A DNA stretch of 64,000 nucleotides from Streptomyces sp. CG1 (GTDB lineage Bacteria; Actinomycetota; Actinomycetes; Streptomycetales; Streptomycetaceae). The stretch is from positions 1,364,001 through 1,428,000 of the forward strand of contig NZ_CP163518.1 of NCBI RefSeq assembly GCF_041080625.1, written 5' to 3'. Under the pieces are notes generated by a model that was given only the letters and a program-made list of their open reading frames with translations, searched no databases and was not told where the DNA came from. Made by a program: the position numbers and the translations under genes. Position 1 is the first letter of the stretch; each line of letters opens with the position of its first letter. Shown here piece by piece: positions 1 to 7,561 of the stretch.

Positions 1-461
1 TGCTGGCTGGAGTCGCTCCACTGCACGTGAGTGGCCGGTGAATAGCCAGGCGGGAGATATCGTGGGTTGGCCAGCCGCTTCTGGTCGAAGGGGGCAATGG
101 TCCAGCCGTTCCCGGCGTCTACCAGACGTCGTGTCCCTAGCGGTGACTGCAGCGTCGTGGTGATCTGCTCGTCGATCCTGTTGCACTGAGGACGGAGATC
201 GACATCGCTTTCCTGCAGTTCCAAGGTGACGGAATCGCGGGATTCGCTCGCCACCAGGCGGGGCGAGTCCTGCTGGCATGGGGCCCGGCTGTTCAGGGTG
301 GTGATGGTGCGGCCGTCACCACTCACCAGTACCTCACCCAAGGCCCCCTCCCCATGCCTGCGGTCCTTCATGATCGATACAGTGACGGCAATGGCGAGAG
401 CAGCCCCTACGGCAACGGCCAACATAATGAGTAGCGTGCGGTGGCGCCTTTTCGGGTTCAC
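1..461 (-). CDS. Membrane-anchored hypothetical protein, 3' end outside window
   Basis: Not recognised. The reading frame is open from a GTG at 461 to the left edge, about 153 codons, so the C-terminus is missing. A basic N-terminus (VNPKRRHR) is followed by one hydrophobic segment at about residues 9-29, which suggests an uncleaved signal anchor with an extracellular domain. That domain is polar, with two cysteines, and reads naturally through to the edge. A GGAG sits about 8 nt before the GTG. The start overlaps the stop of the upstream ORF in a GTGA arrangement, so the two are probably translationally coupled. It could also be a lipoprotein-like accessory gene of the neighbouring operon; there is no evidence for a function. 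Confidence 0.6.
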   Translation of the reverse strand, partial: MNPKRRHRTLLIMLAVAVGAALAIAVTVSIMKDRRHGEGALGEVLVSGDGRTITTLNSRAPCQQDSPRLVASESRDSVTLELQESDVDLRPQCNRIDEQITTTLQSPLGTRRLVDAGNGWTIAPFDQKRLANPRYLPPGYSPATHVQWSDSSQ

Positions 462-697
462 GGTCGTGCTCCAAGGTGGGCGAGCCAGCTCCCTGGCTTC
501 ATTCGATAGGTCGTGTAGCCATCGGGGTGACACCCCCTCATCTTGTACTCTCCGCCCCATAGCTTCGGGGCCACCGCTGGGCCGTCCTGGGCGTACCACG
601 GCCGACAGAGAACGACGGCCCGGCGGTCCCTTCTGCCCGACCTGATGCCCTGCCCGAGTCTGGCGGCAGAATCCTGCTGGCACAGGGCTGCCATCAC
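458..697 (-). CDS. Small hypothetical protein (79 aa)
   Basis: Not recognised. It is kept because it sits in a chain of 4-nt overlaps. Its GTG/ATG start at 697 overlaps the stop of the upstream lipoprotein reading frame, and its TGA overlaps the GTG of the next gene. The second half is rich in W, Y, K and G and has high third-position GC on the minus strand. The first 35 residues are arginine-rich and less convincing, so the true start may lie inside. No signal peptide or domain is visible. Confidence 0.4.
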   Translation of the reverse strand: MMAALCQQDSAARLGQGIRSGRRDRRAVVLCRPWYAQDGPAVAPKLWGGEYKMRGCHPDGYTTYRMKPGSWLAHLGARP

Positions 698-1328
698 CCA
701 GCCGGGGGTTCTACGGCGACGACCTGAATCCGGTCACCGAATTTTGCGCCTAGCTCGCGCTTGGCCCGCTCCAGGTCGCCGTTAACACCGACCTCCACGA
801 CCCCACGGGTGAATGCGAGCTCATCCCCTCCGCTGCTGACTCTGATGATGCGGTAACCGGTGGTGCTTCCTACAAGTGGCACCAGGTGGTCGTGCGTGGC
901 CCGCATCTCTTTCCTGGACCGCGGTGCGTTCTGGAGATCGACGTGCACACCGAGCCCGAGCCCGGACAGGGCAGCATCGAAGCGGGAGTCCGTTCTGCGG
1001 TAGACGATGAGGCGGTCACCGGCAGTGTCTACCTCCACCCCGTATAGGTGTCCGGGAACGAACTCCCCAGTTGTTCGATCGAGTCCGCGGCCCGGTGGAG
1101 TGCCGCCTCGTTAGCTGGCCCGGATTTACCCATGGAGGGGTGGGCGACGGGGCTCGAGCCAGTAGACGGGGTGCCGGTCCGCGGAAGTTCGGACGGTGTG
1201 GCGGACACCATGCCCGCGGATGGGCCGACGGACTGCCGACTATGCTGCCCGCAGGCAGCCGTGAGCAGGACAGCCGTCGCGGCCAGACCTATTCCGATCG
1301 CGCGCACGGACGCATGGGTGTGTGGCAT
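694..1328 (-). pseudogene. Lipoprotein gene split by a 1-nt frameshift
   Basis: The N-terminal part (1328 to 1029) has a lipoprotein signal with lipobox LTAAC near residue 27 and a Ser/Pro/Thr-rich linker, ending ...SFPDTYTGWR then stop. The C-terminal part (GTG at 1038 to 694) begins VEVDTAGDRLIVYRR and carries an alpha/beta-looking domain of about 110 residues. Adding one G to the GGGG run at about 1039-1042 joins them as ...SFPDTYTG-VEVDTAGD..., a natural single protein of about 208 residues. The sequence therefore shows either a recent inactivating deletion, a homopolymer sequencing error, or a slippery frameshift site. The exported C-terminal domain has no recognised function. It heads the minus-strand chain that continues to the left edge. 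Confidence 0.6.
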
Positions 1329-2180
1329 GGGCGGGCCCTTACTTCAACAGGTCAGGGAATAGCTGATTGACGCCGGGAGTTGTGGGATGTCACCGCGCTT
1401 CCGGAGGCACCCGGATCGATGGCGAGGCGAAGATTTCGGCGATCGTACCCTTCGGCCCATCTGCTGGTCGCACGCTCCTCATCCGTCAAGGTGGCCAAAA
1501 GCCCCAACTCGGGGCGGGGAGGCGCCGACACGGTCGAGCAGAGCAGCGGTGACGACAGACCCCCGCAATGATCCACCGCGATCAGTGCACATACCTTGAT
1601 CGCCCGCGCCACGAACGCTACCGGCATAAAGCAGCTCCGCGCCCTCACAGCTTCAACGAGAGCGAATCATCCGCGGGTGGGGATCCCCGGGAACGGCCGG
1701 CTCCATGCGAATAGCGGCGTTTCTGACCCGCCGCATCGCGTCCGCCGTGACCCATGGTGCCAGCGATTACCTATCGACTCAGCTCCACGTTGGAGTAGCC
1801 CTCTTGCCTTCGCCCTCGCCGAGCGGCGAGGCGGTGCTGATGCATCCCAGCCCGCCAAGGTCAGCAAGTAGGGGACGAGTAGGACGATGAGTTCGGCCAG
1901 GGTACGAGCAGATTGATCACCACGGCAGTTTCTTCCAACTGGCCGATGTCCGCATCTAAGTCTCTGGTTCACGGCGGTAATTAGCCAGCAAGCCGCTATG
2001 CACCGGTCAACCTTTGCGACCGGAGGTTGACACTCTGCCGCCTGATGGCGAGTAAGAACCCCGCGAGAAGACGTTCCAAAGAGAACTCCTGTGTGGGGTT
2101 GATCACTCTTGAATGCACCGACACTGCCGAGATCACGAGCCGTCTATGTTGGTCGAGACCACATCTTCAGGGGGGTATCT
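1329..2180. other. Stretch without a supported gene
   Basis: This lies between the divergent lipoprotein gene and the DNase gene. Open frames exist on both strands (for example 1352-1648 minus), but none has a convincing ribosome site, domain or codon bias. The last 150 bases are lower in GC and contain a TTGACA at 2027-2032, possibly part of the DNase promoter. No repeat or RNA gene was seen. Confidence 0.45.
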
Positions 2181-3440
2181 GTGAGACCTGCCAGATGGGC
2201 TTTGCCTGTCGTCGTGAGCGCCGTTGCTGTGCTCCTGTCGCCTGCGACGGCGTTCAGCGCCAGCGATCCGAAGTCAGACCACATCACCTATACGGCGACC
2301 TATACGCCGTTGGACGAGTCGGGCTCTGCCCCGGCCGGCGCCTCGGATGGGGCTTCGGGCGTCCGAGCCGGCGGCGGGGGGAGGCCTCCGGGCACAAACT
2401 TCAACTATGACGACGTCACCTACGGCGAGTGCGTCAAACACGGCAACACGAACGGCCAACCGAACTGGGTCAAAAACCACTTCGCCCTGTGCCGCCGGGG
2501 CACCGTCCAAGTCGTCGGTACAGATGTCGACACTGGTGAGCCGGTCGGGACGCTCACCTACGTGGAGACGATCGTCGGGTACGCCTTTCAGGGCGAGCGA
2601 ACTGTCGCCTTTGACCAGTACTTCGACGACATCCAGAGCACCGGCACCATCAAAGACAAGACAACATTCTTGATCAACAGGTGGAACGAGGCCAACGGGA
2701 ACGGCCCCATCCTGCATAAAGGGGAAAAGCATAACGGCGTCACGCAGGTCTCGGGCGGCTTCCGAGGTGAGGTCGGCTCAGCGAAGGAAGACCCCAGCCT
2801 CACAAGCTGGAAGCGTGACAACATGGAAATTTTGATCTTCGACGAAGACGAAGCCTCCGGCACCGGCAATGACAAAGTCCACACCTTCAACTTCGTTCCG
2901 GCCACCTTCTTCATCTCGGACGGAAGCCACAATGTCCAGCTACCCGAACCCGAGATCACAGTCCGGTTCGACAGTGCGCCCTACCTGAAGTACAAGAAGG
3001 GCAGCATCTTCACGGACATCCGTGCGACCATGAACTACGACCGCGGCAATGCCGATGTCAAGGAGACAGCGCAGCACATCTGGGACGCACAGAACCGTCC
3101 GGAGATCACCGTCCCGAAGAAGGCTGGCAAGAAGATTCCGGGGGGCCTCTCTTCCATGCCACTGCACCGGATCTTCTACGACACGAAGCTGCGGGATCGG
3201 AACCGCGACACTGCGCGGGCGGCCTGCCAGGCGGAGTGGCCGAACTACTCCAGTGACGGCAAGGACTGTGACGAGTACCCCTTCAGCACCACAAAGGAAG
3301 GGGCCTACAACGCCAACGGCAACTTCTCCGCGCGAGCTCTGACGAGCAAGGACAACCAGAAGGCGGGGTCCCAGCTCTCCGCCTGGTACAACGACGACCG
3401 CATCCTGGACGGTGATGCCTTCTACGTTCACGTGAGCTAG
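2181..3440 (+). CDS. Secreted NucA/NucB-family deoxyribonuclease
   Basis: A 419-aa exported protein. The GTG at 2181 was chosen because GGGGG lies about 6 nt upstream and because it begins directly at a Sec signal peptide: RPARW, a hydrophobic core, cleavage near FSAS at residue 27. The frame extends upstream to 2109 but that part lacks a ribosome site. Residues about 60-280 form a beta-rich region resembling an adhesion or carrier module, with paired cysteines. The last 100 residues match the NucA/NucB DNase fold: CQAEWP, then a CDEYPFSTT signature, then NxxAGSQLSxWYNDDRILDGDAFYV. In Bacillus, this family degrades extracellular DNA or nicks incoming DNA. The role here is inferred to be extracellular DNase. 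A strong hairpin follows the stop. Confidence 0.78.
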   Translation: MRPARWALPVVVSAVAVLLSPATAFSASDPKSDHITYTATYTPLDESGSAPAGASDGASGVRAGGGGRPPGTNFNYDDVTYGECVKHGNTNGQPNWVKNHFALCRRGTVQVVGTDVDTGEPVGTLTYVETIVGYAFQGERTVAFDQYFDDIQSTGTIKDKTTFLINRWNEANGNGPILHKGEKHNGVTQVSGGFRGEVGSAKEDPSLTSWKRDNMEILIFDEDEASGTGNDKVHTFNFVPATFFISDGSHNVQLPEPEITVRFDSAPYLKYKKGSIFTDIRATMNYDRGNADVKETAQHIWDAQNRPEITVPKKAGKKIPGGLSSMPLHRIFYDTKLRDRNRDTARAACQAEWPNYSSDGKDCDEYPFSTTKEGAYNANGNFSARALTSKDNQKAGSQLSAWYNDDRILDGDAFYVHVS

Positions 3441-3449
3441 TCACCCCTG

Positions 3450-3482
3450 CGGCGGGGCGGCCGACTCGCGGCTGCCCCGCCG
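3450..3482. terminator. Bidirectional terminator hairpin
   Basis: Arms CGGCGGGGCGGCC and GGCTGCCCCGCCG pair at 12 of 13 positions around a short loop. It lies between the convergent stops of the DNase gene and the ComJ-like gene and can serve both. Confidence 0.75.
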
Positions 3483-3489
3483 ACCCGTG

Positions 3490-3933
3490 TTATCTCCACA
3501 GCTGGATGACGAAGCTCTCGAAGAGCCGGTATGTGTCTAGCTCTTCAGCAGGGTTCTCCTGCTGAAAGCCCATCCACACGCGTACGCGGTAGGGGCCAGC
3601 ACTCGTAAGTGCATACTCATCTGACTGCGGTTCTTGCATTAGGCTAATCAGCTGAATTCGCTCGGACTCAAAGAAGACGGTGCTCGGCTCTCCCAAGCTT
3701 TTGAATTCCTCTTCGGCTGGTGCATCGGGCGGCGAGTCCCATAGCTCCACCCTCACCTTGGCTCTCTGATCTTCCAGATCGGATGCAACCACCACGGAGC
3801 CTTCGTGGGCCAGGAACGCCGAGTTGTCCGGGATCTGCGAGAACGTCTCTTCTCTCTCTGGGTCGGTGTCAACCAAGGCGAACAGGTGACGTTCCACTCG
3901 TACAACCGACGAAAACGAGCCTTGTAGCCCCAC
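3490..3933 (-). CDS. Hypothetical protein, possible ComJ/Nin-like DNase inhibitor
   Basis: A 147-aa soluble protein with no signal peptide. The GTG at 3933 was chosen because GGAGG lies 5 nt upstream. Its all-beta pattern, including a GSVVVASD strand, then KVRVELWDSPP, then a late YRVRVWMGF strand, follows the order seen in Bacillus ComJ (Nin), an inhibitor of the NucA DNase that is about 130 residues long. The match was made by eye at low identity. The neighbour supports it: the gene is convergent to a NucA/NucB-type DNase, 50 bp away. The alternative is an unrelated beta-sandwich protein. Whether it protects the producer is inference. Confidence 0.45.
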   Translation of the reverse strand: MGLQGSFSSVVRVERHLFALVDTDPEREETFSQIPDNSAFLAHEGSVVVASDLEDQRAKVRVELWDSPPDAPAEEEFKSLGEPSTVFFESERIQLISLMQEPQSDEYALTSAGPYRVRVWMGFQQENPAEELDTYRLFESFVIQLWR

Positions 3934-4061
3934 TTCACCCTCCCGCAGCTGAACGCCGCACCAGTATGCCAACGGGCAGGCGCCGCAGTTGCCTGGAAGC
4001 CGGTGGCCAGCCACCCGTCTGGGGCACCTGTCACGCGAGGGGCAGCGCAGCGCACGCCCAA

Positions 4062-4340
4062 TCAGCGTGGGGCCTCGGCGCCATCACCTCGACGAACACG
4101 GTCCAGCACGTCCCGATGGAGAGCCTTCAACCCGCTCGGCGGGATGGGAGCGGGGCTGCCTGTGAGGGTGTACCACTCGTCCGCTTGCGCGTACTGGATC
4201 TCGATCTGGGCTCGTCCATCGCCGAGCGGGGTAGTGGCAACGGTCAGTTCACCCGTAATGACGCCGACATCGTCGGTCATAGCGCCGCCAGGACCAGCTT
4301 CCACATCGTCGACCAGTCGCTCCCGAGCCTGCTCGCTCAT
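4062..4340 (-). CDS. Small hypothetical protein (92 aa)
   Basis: Not recognised. A cytoplasmic acidic protein starting MSEQARERLVDDVEAG. ATG 4340 was preferred over 4352 because GAGAGG precedes it. A beta-strand-rich core (GVITGELTVATTPLG, then RAQIEIQYAQADEWYTLTG) looks like a compact conserved actinobacterial domain. It lies 128 bp upstream of the ComJ-like gene on the same strand and may share its transcript. Its reading frame has good third-position GC. Confidence 0.6.
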   Translation of the reverse strand: MSEQARERLVDDVEAGPGGAMTDDVGVITGELTVATTPLGDGRAQIEIQYAQADEWYTLTGSPAPIPPSGLKALHRDVLDRVRRGDGAEAPR

Positions 4341-4456
4341 GTCGCCTCTCATGACCTACGAGTGTCCACTGCTTCAACATCCCCGGTGCTGAACGGCACG
4401 CTGCGTTCGGAGCACGTTGCACGCACTGCAGTTGCCGCTGCTGGTACTTGATACGC

Positions 4457-5140
4457 GTGATCATCTCCACTGCGTGGCGCCGCGCCGCCACCCTCATCCT
4501 GGTGTGCCTGGCCGGCCTCGTCCCGGCTGTCGCCAGCCCTGTCTCCGCGGCCCCCCTGTCCCATCGCAGCGCACCGACCCTGCGGCGCGACCTGCCCGAG
4601 CCTCCAGGCGCCGACGTCGCCATTAAGGAGCTTGGCGAACTCAAGGTCGAGGAACCGCACCAGGCGCCCGGCTACTCGCGGGCCAAGTTCCCCCACTGGG
4701 CCAAGGTGTACGGGCAATGCGACACCCGCGAAGTCGTCCTTGCCCGTGACGGACAAGGCGTCACTCAGGACTCCATGTGCCGGGCCATCAAAGGCACCTG
4801 GTACAGCCCCTACGACGGCAAGACCCTCGACTCCGCGTCAATGGTCGACGTTGACCATCTCGTCCCCATCTCCAACGCTTGGAGGATGGGCGCATACCTC
4901 TGGACTACGGAGAAGCGGAAGAAGTTCGCCAACGATCTGACGCACTCGCAGCTGATCGCCGTCTCCGCCAGCTCCAACCGGTCCAAAGGCGACCAGTCCC
5001 CGGACCAGTGGGCACCGCCGAACAAGGACTACTGGTGCACCTACGGGCGTGCCTGGACCGACATCAAGTACGTGTACGGGTTGAGCATCACGGCACCAGA
5101 GAAGAAGACGCTCGAAACGATGCTTAACACCTGCGACTGA
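4457..5140 (+). CDS. Secreted HNH nuclease, GmrSD C-terminal/DUF1524 type
   Basis: A 227-aa protein. The start is taken as GTG 4457, with TTG 4448 as alternative; neither has a strong ribosome site. Residues 5-33 form a Sec signal peptide cleaved near SAAP. The mature domain carries the His-Asn nuclease signature of the DUF1524 group: a DVDHLVPISNAW motif at about 135-146, then LIAVSASSNRSKGDQSPDQW, then a YWCTYG...W segment and a C-terminal TLETMLNTC. Secreted versions are common in Streptomyces and are inferred to degrade external nucleic acid. A hairpin at 5169 ends the transcript and is shared with the next, convergent nuclease-like gene. Confidence 0.78.
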   Translation: MIISTAWRRAATLILVCLAGLVPAVASPVSAAPLSHRSAPTLRRDLPEPPGADVAIKELGELKVEEPHQAPGYSRAKFPHWAKVYGQCDTREVVLARDGQGVTQDSMCRAIKGTWYSPYDGKTLDSASMVDVDHLVPISNAWRMGAYLWTTEKRKKFANDLTHSQLIAVSASSNRSKGDQSPDQWAPPNKDYWCTYGRAWTDIKYVYGLSITAPEKKTLETMLNTCD

Positions 5141-5168
5141 CAGCGGTCGTCAGCCAGACAGCCGAAAG

Positions 5169-5205
5169 CCTGAACCCGGCCCCCAACACCGAGGACGGGT
5201 TCAGG
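5169..5205. terminator. Bidirectional terminator hairpin
   Basis: A perfect 10-bp inverted repeat, CCTGAACCCG and CGGGTTCAGG, flanks a 17-nt loop between two convergent genes. Confidence 0.7.
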
Positions 5206-5227
5206 CGCGTCCGGGTGCGGCTACCCG

Positions 5228-5914
5228 TCACCCAAGGCCCAGAGACTGCAACGCCGTCGTCCAGTCCGTAGCGATCGCGTTCTGCGCCGCTGCGAGCGTG
5301 ACCTTGCCGGAGCAGACTGCGGTGTGCAGCTTCGTCTCCACCGGGTCCTTTTTGTTGTTGATTCCGCCGCCCGGCTTATGGCCCGGGTCCGGCGGCTGAA
5401 CCCAGAGATTGCGGGAGTCGTTCGGGTCACCGCCCAGCTGAAGCGAAATTTTGTGATCGTATTCGGCATCCTTGAAGGGCCCCTTGTAGCCGTAGGATGC
5501 CGCGTTCAGCAGCTTCTCCTTGCCGGTGATCGAGTCCGGCGGCCGGATCCCCTTGGTGTAACCGCCGGGGCGGCAGATCGTCGTCTTCAGGTTCGCCTGC
5601 GTGACCGCCGGCGAGATCGCACCCGGCGTGCACTTCGGATCCGGCAGCGGCTCCCCGCCCTCGTACCGGTACTTGCAGCTGCCCGCAGGCGACTGCTGCT
5701 GCACCGTGTACGTCTCCTGCGGGCCAGCCCCCACCGGAATCTTCCCCGCCGAACCCGCGGGTGCCGACGAACCCGCCTTGCCTGAGGGCCCTGCAGCCGA
5801 TGCGCCGTTCTTCCCGGCAACGTCCCCACCGGAATGGGACCCGGAGGACGAACACCCTGCCAGCACCAGACAGGACAGCACCACCAGCGGCACGGCGCGA
5901 CGCAACGAACGCAT
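5228..5914 (-). CDS. Lipoprotein with HNH-like nuclease domain
   Basis: A 228-aa protein. The start at 5914 has GAGGGG 5 nt upstream. The signal sequence ends in a lipobox (LVLAGC, cysteine at about residue 21), followed by a Gly/Ser/Ala linker to about residue 60. The C-terminal domain has CKYRY, CTPG and ICRPGGYT cysteine segments, then AEYDHKISLQLGG and NLWVQPPD. An HNH-type zinc-finger nuclease has its DH and downstream N in that spacing. Anchored outside the membrane, it would act on external DNA or RNA; this is inferred from the fold. It is the third exported nuclease-like gene within 3.8 kb. Confidence 0.65.
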   Translation of the reverse strand: MRSLRRAVPLVVLSCLVLAGCSSSGSHSGGDVAGKNGASAAGPSGKAGSSAPAGSAGKIPVGAGPQETYTVQQQSPAGSCKYRYEGGEPLPDPKCTPGAISPAVTQANLKTTICRPGGYTKGIRPPDSITGKEKLLNAASYGYKGPFKDAEYDHKISLQLGGDPNDSRNLWVQPPDPGHKPGGGINNKKDPVETKLHTAVCSGKVTLAAAQNAIATDWTTALQSLGLG

Positions 5915-6307
5915 GACGACCCCTCACAGAGCGGAACAGATCGAGCAGATACTGCCCCACCGAAGTCGCCGACCCACCGCCAGGGTCCGGCGCAGAGGAG
6001 CACATGCGCGCATTAAGGAGAAAGCCTGCTGCGGGGCTTCTGAAGGAAGCGGCGGCTACGTCCTGTGCTCAACAGGCAGCGGGGGGTTCGCCGTGGGCGT
6101 GGGCCGAGCTGGGAGACGTTCGGCCCGGCCCACACTGCGCGTGACAGCGCCCGGTTCAACGAGCCACCGGCGGTTCTGGTCACCCGGCAAGGCCACGATC
6201 GCCTACATGGCGCTCGTGGCTGCCCGGCTGGTCAGCGGGTGGGGATCTTGCATTCACTGGAAGTATTCTGCTATCGCTCAGCCGGCACAGCAGAAGGGAA
6301 GGCCGTC
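5915..6307. other. Intergenic region between divergent genes
   Basis: About 390 bp between the leftward lipoprotein gene and the rightward HTH-like gene. Frames here lack ribosome sites. Near 6265-6280 the minus strand reads GCGATAGCAGAATACT, similar to the promoter boxes found later, but no -35 element lies at the matching distance. Confidence 0.4.
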
Positions 6308-6874
6308 GTGGCGAAGCCACTGATCGTGGGCCGCAAGGAGTTCGCGAGGATCTACAACGTGGCGCAGACGGCCGTCAGCGACTTGTGGGTGCCTCGGGGC
6401 CTGGTGTCCTACGAGGACGCCGCGATCGTTTCCGGTAAGCCGTTCTGGCCCGGTGGCCTGGCGGTGGACTTCGCACTGCCCCCCGGCAGTCGCGGCCGGC
6501 AGTTGGACGAGACCTTGCTCACCGAACTGGAGAAGGAGCAGGGGGCTACGTCTCGTCCGAAGTCGAAGGGCGAGCTGCCGCCTCTCGTGGGTCTTCAGGA
6601 GTACGGTGCGCTGTTCGGGGTGACCCAGCAGGTTGTAGCGTCGGCTCGTCGGCGGGGCGGCGAGATGCTGCCGGCCGAGGACTACCTGCTCTCGGGGTCT
6701 CCTTTGTGGATGCTCTCGACCGTGCTCGACGCGGCGTCGGAGACCATGGAGCACAGCCGCAAGGGCACGTGGCAGTTGCAGGAGAAGGTCGTTGAGGCTC
6801 TCCGTGAAGGCCGGTACGACGGCCCTGGGTCGTCGATCGCGGCGCGCGGCAATTACGGCGCGAAGAAGGGCTGA
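6308..6874 (+). CDS. Putative DNA-binding protein at the start of the island
   Basis: A 188-aa protein. GTG 6308 was chosen for GAAGGGAAGG just upstream; the longer frame from 6065 has no support. Two similar helix-turn-helix-like segments are visible: GRKEFARIYNVAQTAVSDLW at about 8-27, followed by VSGKPFWPGGLAVDF, and LVGLQEYGALFGVTQQVVAS at about 95-114, followed by LSGSPLWMLSTV. Each looks like a DNA-reading helix plus a short wing, so the protein may have arisen by internal duplication. It is the first gene of the rightward array and may be a regulator or replication accessory. No close family was recognised. Confidence 0.6.
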   Translation: MAKPLIVGRKEFARIYNVAQTAVSDLWVPRGLVSYEDAAIVSGKPFWPGGLAVDFALPPGSRGRQLDETLLTELEKEQGATSRPKSKGELPPLVGLQEYGALFGVTQQVVASARRRGGEMLPAEDYLLSGSPLWMLSTVLDAASETMEHSRKGTWQLQEKVVEALREGRYDGPGSSIAARGNYGAKKG

Positions 6875-7071
6875 CGCTAGGCCTCGCCGACCCACTCACA
6901 GAAGCGTGACGCTGGGCTGCCGCCGCCAGCCCGGTGCAGTGGCGCGTCAGACTGAAGCGGGCTTGGGCAACCGCGCTCGCGTTCTGAGCCCTTCATTCGA
7001 TCTTGTTACTGAGACGGCCGGGAGTGGCCCCGTGCCCTGGCCGCTCGCCGCGGTGCTGGGTGTTCCTGGAG

Positions 7072-7099
7072 TTGCCCCACTCCATAAAGATAGTAGAAT
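7072..7099 (+). promoter_or_regulatory. Island promoter P1
   Basis: TTGCCC (7072-7077), 16-bp spacer, TAGAAT (7094-7099) inside GATAGTAGAATA. It belongs to a near-identical promoter family in this window and lies about 80 bp before the gene starting at 7183. The surrounding 6875-7182 stretch holds no other supported feature. Confidence 0.65.
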
Positions 7100-7182
7100 A
7101 AGTGCAGCCGGGAGGGGGGTGTTCGATGCAGATAGAGCCCGTGGCGCAAAATAGGCCGCGATACATCCACAGAGGAGGAGTC

Positions 7183-7524
7183 GTGGTCTCAGTGCAGCTC
7201 GAGCTGCCCATCGCAGCCATCCGCCAGCCGGATCATCCGGCGGGCAAGCTGAGCATCCAGGAGCGATTCGAGGCGTTCCATCAACTCAACCCTTGGATTC
7301 TCCTACACCTGGAGACCCTCACCGCCGACTGCGTCGAGCGCGGCCTCACGCGCATCGGTATCGGGATGCTGTTCGAGGTTCTGCGCTGGCAGTACGGGAT
7401 CGCCACACAGGGCGAACCCTGGAAGCTCAACAACGACTTCCGGTCCCGCTACGTGCGGCGCCTGCTTGAACTGCACCCCGAGTGGTCTTCCCTGTTCGAG
7501 ACGCGGAAGATCAACACGGTTTAG
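7183..7524 (+). CDS. Conserved phage/plasmid-type hypothetical protein
   Basis: A 113-aa protein. GTG 7183 is preceded by AGAGGAGGAG, an excellent ribosome site, so the upstream in-frame starts from 7102 are not used. It is mostly helical: LSIQERFEAFHQLNP, then LTRIGIGMLFEVLRWQYG, then NNDFRSRYVRRLLELHPEW. The RWQY...NNDFRSRY pattern is typical of small proteins next to phage and prophage recombination genes in Gram-positive bacteria, but no biochemical role is known to me. It lies just before the ATPase gene and probably shares its transcript from P1. Confidence 0.65.
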   Translation: MVSVQLELPIAAIRQPDHPAGKLSIQERFEAFHQLNPWILLHLETLTADCVERGLTRIGIGMLFEVLRWQYGIATQGEPWKLNNDFRSRYVRRLLELHPEWSSLFETRKINTV

Positions 7525-7561
7525 CAATAGGTCAGTACCCATCCATCATCTGGAGATGTCT

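Noticed and set aside
1352..1648. Minus-strand ORF of 98 codons in the first intergenic region
   Set aside because: No ribosome site, no recognised domain, and overlapping frames on the other strand look equally good.
6265..6280. Island-type promoter box on the minus strand (GATAGCAGAATACT)
   Set aside because: One mismatch in the box and no -35 element at 15-17 bp, so it may be chance.
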